Below, one piece after another: positions 60,605 through 64,000 of a DNA stretch of 64,000 bases; positions within the stretch are counted from its first letter, which is position 1; every line of letters starts with the position of its first letter. The translations under genes and the position numbers were made by a program. Below the pieces are notes generated by a model. The model was not told where the DNA came from, did not search any database, and saw only the letters and a list, made by a program, of their open reading frames with translations. Source of the DNA: Bacteroides thetaiotaomicron VPI-5482 (GTDB lineage: Bacteria; Bacteroidota; Bacteroidia; Bacteroidales; Bacteroidaceae); assembly GCF_000011065.1 (NCBI RefSeq), contig NC_004663.1, positions 1,984,001 through 2,048,000 of the forward strand, read 5' to 3'.

Positions 60605-63016
60605 TTATTTTTTTATCAAATTGGCAATAGAAGCAACCATCATTCCCAATGTACTAAACGTAGTAGCATAACCCAAAATATTACCAATATTAGCCTTCTT
60701 CTTAGCTTTACTAGGCACAATAATCTCACAGCCCGGTTCAATCTGTTTCTTGCCGCTACCCTTAACCTTCGTTACCTGACCATTCATATATACTATGAAC
60801 TTCTTACTCTTCTTCGCATTATCAGAATAACCACCGGCTTGATTCAAATAGTAGTCTACATCCTTGCCCTGCATATAAGAAACCGTATTCGGAACCATGA
60901 CAGCACCATTGATAGTTACGGTATTATTATTATTAGGTATGGAGATCACATCTCCTTCACGTAAGACAAGATCGGCATTACTTTTAGGATTGCTCAAGGC
61001 TTTTTCCAAATCAATTCCAACCGTAAAGGTATCTTCGACACGAATACCCAAAGAGTCAATCATGGCCTCGCCCAATTGCCTGCTCATAAGGCGAATTACA
61101 TCACCCATACGTTTCTTCTCACTAGCGTTAGCCACACGGGTCAGTTTTGCACCACGCAGATAGGCATAATTGGTCGGACCACCGGCTTTATTCACCAAAT
61201 CGGAAAGACGTTCCTCACGGCTGGTCATGGCGTAATTTCCTCCGAAAAGGATTTCACCTTCAATGGCTACATTCTGTTGTGCCTGATAGCCAGGACTACG
61301 ACGGACATAAACTTCATCATAAGGCTGAAGGATAAAACCGGGCTGACCGTCAATGACAAAACCATCCTTTAAAGAGAAGGTATACATCTGACCGATCGTA
61401 TCATTATCCGCAGTACTACGAGGATTCTTGATTCGTCTTGATACATCAATGCGAACAGTAGAGGCGGCTTCTTTCAAGCCACCGGCCTGGATGATCAGAT
61501 CCTCAAGTGTCATGTTATCAGCATAAGGATAGGAATCCGGTTGGGCAACCTCACCGTGAACTGTGACATTGCCACGATCTTCCAGGTCGTGGATACTTGG
61601 GATGTAGAGGATGTCATTCTTCATTAGGGCAAGGTTCGGCGAAGTGCCGTCCATGATAGACCTGATGTCTATTTGAACAACTTCACTGGTCAGGTCCTCA
61701 CGCTGGCGATAGAGGACAGCACGATTCAGAAAAGCGTCACCGGTCAGCCCCTGAGCTTCATTGACCAGTTCGCGGATCGTATTCAATTTACCGCTGAGCT
61801 GGTAGATGCCGGGGCGGTAAACTGCACCACGGATTTCCAGTTTGTTTGTGAAGCGGTTAAGGATGGCTTCGGCTGTTACAACATCGCCGTTACGCATTTT
61901 ATAAATGCTGTAATCTATATCTTTGACTGTGTTGACTTCGTATTCCTCACCATTCTGACGGACGACACGTAATGAACGGGTGTAGGCATCGGCTTCAAAG
62001 CCGCCGGCATATTTGATTAAAGTGGCAAGGTTCTCTTCTTTCTTCATTTCAAAACGCATAGGACGTTTTACCTTGCCGCTGATCTTTACCAATACATCAT
62101 AAGCGGGAACAATCACGACGTCACCTTCCTGAAGGCGGATGTCATCCTGTGTGTTGCCTTTCATGATAAATTCGTAGACGTCGATGGTGGCGATATTCTT
62201 TCCGTTGCGTACTAATTGAACGTTTCGGAGGCTGCCGATATCACTCACACCGCCTGCACGGTAAAGCGCATGGAAGACGGTAGAGAAGGAAGAAAGGGCG
62301 TAGGTACCCGGCTGCACGACTTCTCCCATCACATTGATCTGGATAGTACGGATATTACCTAAAGTCAGACGGATGTCGGAAGTTGGATCGGTCGTGTTGT
62401 TCAGACCGTTATATATTTTATTCAGGGCGTTCTTCAGATAGTCATTGGCGGCAGAGACTGTCATACCGCTAAGGTTGACAGGGCCGATCTTCTGAATGTT
62501 GATAGTACCTTCAGGAGAGATTTGCTGGCGGATCGTGTTCTGGCTCGCACCCCAGATATCAATGATGACTTCATCACCGGGACCAAGACGGTAATTGGTA
62601 GGAGTGGCCAGATTAACACTGGGTTCAAATGTCAGGTTACGGGTATTGAAGATGTTGCGCCCGAAGACCTGATCGCCACGGGCAAGGTCCTGAGTAGTCG
62701 GATGATCCTCCAGCATATCAGAAGTATTCTCCTTAGTCTCTTCACGAAGGCGGGATTCGTTGATGTCCGTGCCCGTTGATTTCGAGGTGTTTACATTGTT
62801 CTGCTGCTCGTATAGCTGCTTCACACGCATTGCCTGTTCTTTGGTTACCCCCTTACGGGCTAGTTCGGAAGCAAGCTGCTTCTGTTCCTTGCCTTGGCGG
62901 ATACCGTCCTTTACATATTCCAGTACTTGTGAATCACTCATGGACTGAGCCATAAGCGAGCCACTTCCCAGCATCAAACAGAAGAGTAGAATGCTAAAAA
63001 GTCTTTGTATTTTCAT
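60605..63016 (-). CDS. Wza-like polysaccharide export protein with SLBB repeats
   Basis: An 803-residue outer-membrane-associated protein. Signal peptide about 1-24 (LGSGSLMAQ), then a helical region (about 25-100), the poly-export domain (about 135-215; YRLGPGDEVIIDIWGASQ), and a series of SLBB/beta-grasp modules to about 770 (for example INVMGEVVQPGTY, VKISGKVKRPMRF, LEIRGAVYRPGIY, VTVHGEVAQPDSYPY). The C-terminus has one hydrophobic helix. It is longer than E. coli Wza (about 380), as usual in Bacteroides. The frame opens at a TTG, but the ATG at 63016 precedes the signal peptide. Confidence 0.93.
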   Translation of the reverse strand: MKIQRLFSILLFCLMLGSGSLMAQSMSDSQVLEYVKDGIRQGKEQKQLASELARKGVTKEQAMRVKQLYEQQNNVNTSKSTGTDINESRLREETKENTSDMLEDHPTTQDLARGDQVFGRNIFNTRNLTFEPSVNLATPTNYRLGPGDEVIIDIWGASQNTIRQQISPEGTINIQKIGPVNLSGMTVSAANDYLKNALNKIYNGLNNTTDPTSDIRLTLGNIRTIQINVMGEVVQPGTYALSSFSTVFHALYRAGGVSDIGSLRNVQLVRNGKNIATIDVYEFIMKGNTQDDIRLQEGDVVIVPAYDVLVKISGKVKRPMRFEMKKEENLATLIKYAGGFEADAYTRSLRVVRQNGEEYEVNTVKDIDYSIYKMRNGDVVTAEAILNRFTNKLEIRGAVYRPGIYQLSGKLNTIRELVNEAQGLTGDAFLNRAVLYRQREDLTSEVVQIDIRSIMDGTSPNLALMKNDILYIPSIHDLEDRGNVTVHGEVAQPDSYPYADNMTLEDLIIQAGGLKEAASTVRIDVSRRIKNPRSTADNDTIGQMYTFSLKDGFVIDGQPGFILQPYDEVYVRRSPGYQAQQNVAIEGEILFGGNYAMTSREERLSDLVNKAGGPTNYAYLRGAKLTRVANASEKKRMGDVIRLMSRQLGEAMIDSLGIRVEDTFTVGIDLEKALSNPKSNADLVLREGDVISIPNNNNTVTINGAVMVPNTVSYMQGKDVDYYLNQAGGYSDNAKKSKKFIVYMNGQVTKVKGSGKKQIEPGCEIIVPSKAKKKANIGNILGYATTFSTLGMMVASIANLIKK

Positions 63017-63033
63017 TGACAAATAAAAAAGTT

Positions 63034-63402
63034 TCAGTTGATTTCACACAGTTCCTGCATCCCGTAACAGACGGCAGATAACTGTTGCTTAAGAAGAGAA
63101 GGGGGAAGAACATCGAGAAGAGACAGAGAACGGGTCAAAACAGCCTGTTTTCTTTCTTCGTCTTCCGGATTGGCGTACATCGACACATTATATCCCTGAA
63201 GGATGGCCAAACACAGGGTAGCATCCTGTTCCGGTGTCTCCCCCCGTTGAGAATATAAATCGTTTATCTTTTCGTGGATGGATCGTTGTAATGCTGAAAG
63301 ATCATCCAAATACACGCAGCCTGCACTCCCCCCATCAGGAAGCAGCATACGTACCAAACTTAATAAACCCTCTATGTTTTCTTGTAAAATAATAGCATCC
63401 AT
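63034..63402 (-). CDS. upxZ: UpxZ-like inhibitor of other capsule loci
   Basis: A 122-residue acidic helical protein directly after upxY (10-bp gap), the invariant position of UpxZ in Bacteroides capsule operons. In B. fragilis, UpxZ proteins block UpxY-mediated antitermination at other capsule loci, enforcing one capsule per cell. The call is from position, size and general sequence phrasing, not a motif. Confidence 0.85.
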   Translation of the reverse strand: MDAIILQENIEGLLSLVRMLLPDGGSAGCVYLDDLSALQRSIHEKINDLYSQRGETPEQDATLCLAILQGYNVSMYANPEDEERKQAVLTRSLSLLDVLPPSLLKQQLSAVCYGMQELCEIN

Positions 63403-63412
63403 ATCCCTTGGC

Positions 63413-63991
63413 CTAAACAGCCGCCATAATCGGCTCTACATAACCGACAGGCATATCAACACAGGCGCATCCCAGCATATTCAAGCGAACAGCAATCTTA
63501 CTTCTGCCATCCACATTAACCAGTTCGCCAACAAGACCCGTCAACGGACCTTTAATCACGCGAACCTTTTCGCCACGGGCCAAAGGAGAACTGTTCATGC
63601 TTATCGATTCTTCCGAATAATCAAGCATGAAACGGAAACGAGCCATCTGCTCGTCAGGAATTACAGCAGGACTACTCTCACCGCGCATCACCATGTAACG
63701 GCTGACAGTAGAAAAACTCAGGACTTCCATGCGTTCCTTAGGATCGGCGTGTACAAACACCATCATAGGAAGCAAGACGGAGGTGACCAGCTTACGACGA
63801 TCGCTCCATTGGTGAAGTTCCTGTTGAACGGGAACGAAATTCTCGATTCCCATCTTGTCCAAATGCTCGGAAACCTTCTTTTCATGGTGCATCCGAACCA
63901 AAGCAACATACCAGCGTTTTGAGTGTGCTACGCCTTCCCCTGTCCCATTAATAGGCCCAGCATTTAGTGATTTCTTTTTTCTTAAAATCAT
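63413..63991 (-). CDS. upxY: UpxY-like NusG-family antiterminator
   Basis: A 192-residue NusG paralogue. After a variable basic N-terminus comes the NGN domain (about 28-120, starting WYVALVRMHHEKKVSEHLDKMGIENFVP) and then a KOW motif (about 137-165, RGEKVRVIKGPLTGLVGELV). UpxY proteins prevent premature termination in the leader of their own capsule operon. The ATG is at 63991, only 9 bp from the window edge, so the leader and any invertible promoter are outside this window. It is the first gene of the operon. Confidence 0.95.
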   Translation of the reverse strand: MILRKKKSLNAGPINGTGEGVAHSKRWYVALVRMHHEKKVSEHLDKMGIENFVPVQQELHQWSDRRKLVTSVLLPMMVFVHADPKERMEVLSFSTVSRYMVMRGESSPAVIPDEQMARFRFMLDYSEESISMNSSPLARGEKVRVIKGPLTGLVGELVNVDGRSKIAVRLNMLGCACVDMPVGYVEPIMAAV

Positions 63992-64000
63992 ATTTTTTTA

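Noticed and set aside
1..64000. tRNA, rRNA, insertion sequence or integrase
   Set aside because: None found by eye. I saw no transposase or integrase gene and no tRNA-like cloverleaf, although short RNA genes could be missed without a search tool.

Overview
The window looks like a chromosomal segment of a gut Bacteroides. It has SusC/SusD pairs, a hybrid two-component regulator, Ser-type sulfatases, UpxY/UpxZ capsule regulators, the small HU/smalltalk/amidase cassette, and -7 boxes of the form TAnnTTTG. Gene content and order match what I remember of Bacteroides thetaiotaomicron around BT1615-BT1656: a mucin O-glycan locus followed by capsule locus CPS5. That match is from recall and was not checked by alignment.

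Layout. 1-3508: housekeeping genes (partial OmpH-like lipoprotein, small membrane protein, PepD dipeptidase, secreted nuclease/phosphatase-fold protein). 3600-14053 (+): first glycan-utilisation locus, with ECF sigma, FecR-type anti-sigma, STN-containing SusC, SusD, GH20 and sulfatase. 14220-15395 (-): MscS-type channel. 15530-35089 (-): second locus. Its leftward order is GH18, SusC, SusD and a surface lipoprotein, then, after a hairpin, sulfatase, GH20, GH2 beta-galactosidase, GH29 fucosidase and sulfatase. 35352-37534 (-): a MurU-like nucleotidyltransferase and an amino-sugar-kinase-like/RapZ fusion. 37666-43198 (+): hybrid two-component regulator and a fourth sulfatase. The enzymes (fucosidase, beta-galactosidase, beta-hexosaminidases, sulfatases, GH18) form a coherent set for dismantling sulfated, fucosylated host O-glycans.

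43200-48160: a compact accessory cassette. It has a small gene split by an A7 run, a primase-like protein, a DUF3987 helicase-like protein, DUF4248, an HU-like protein, a 34-residue smalltalk membrane peptide and an Amidase_2 enzyme. A perfect 20-bp palindrome sits in the promoter of the primase-like gene. 48185-49750 (-): AAA-ATPase/PD-(D/E)XK protein.

50033-63991 (-): capsule operon, read leftward from UpxY at the right edge. The order is UpxZ, Wza-like exporter, Wzz, Wzx, a fused cytidylyltransferase-reductase of the CDP-ribitol (Bcs1/Acs1) type, a TagF-like polyol-phosphate transferase, a GT25, three GT2 enzymes, Wzy and an initiating sugar-phosphate transferase. A decayed nucleotidyltransferase fragment lies at its end. 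The glycosyltransferase section is visibly AT-richer than its flanks. The strongest leads are the predicted ribitol-phosphate capsule, the kinase-RapZ fusion next to MurU inside a mucin locus, and the 43.2-48.2 kb cassette with its possible frameshift and operator.
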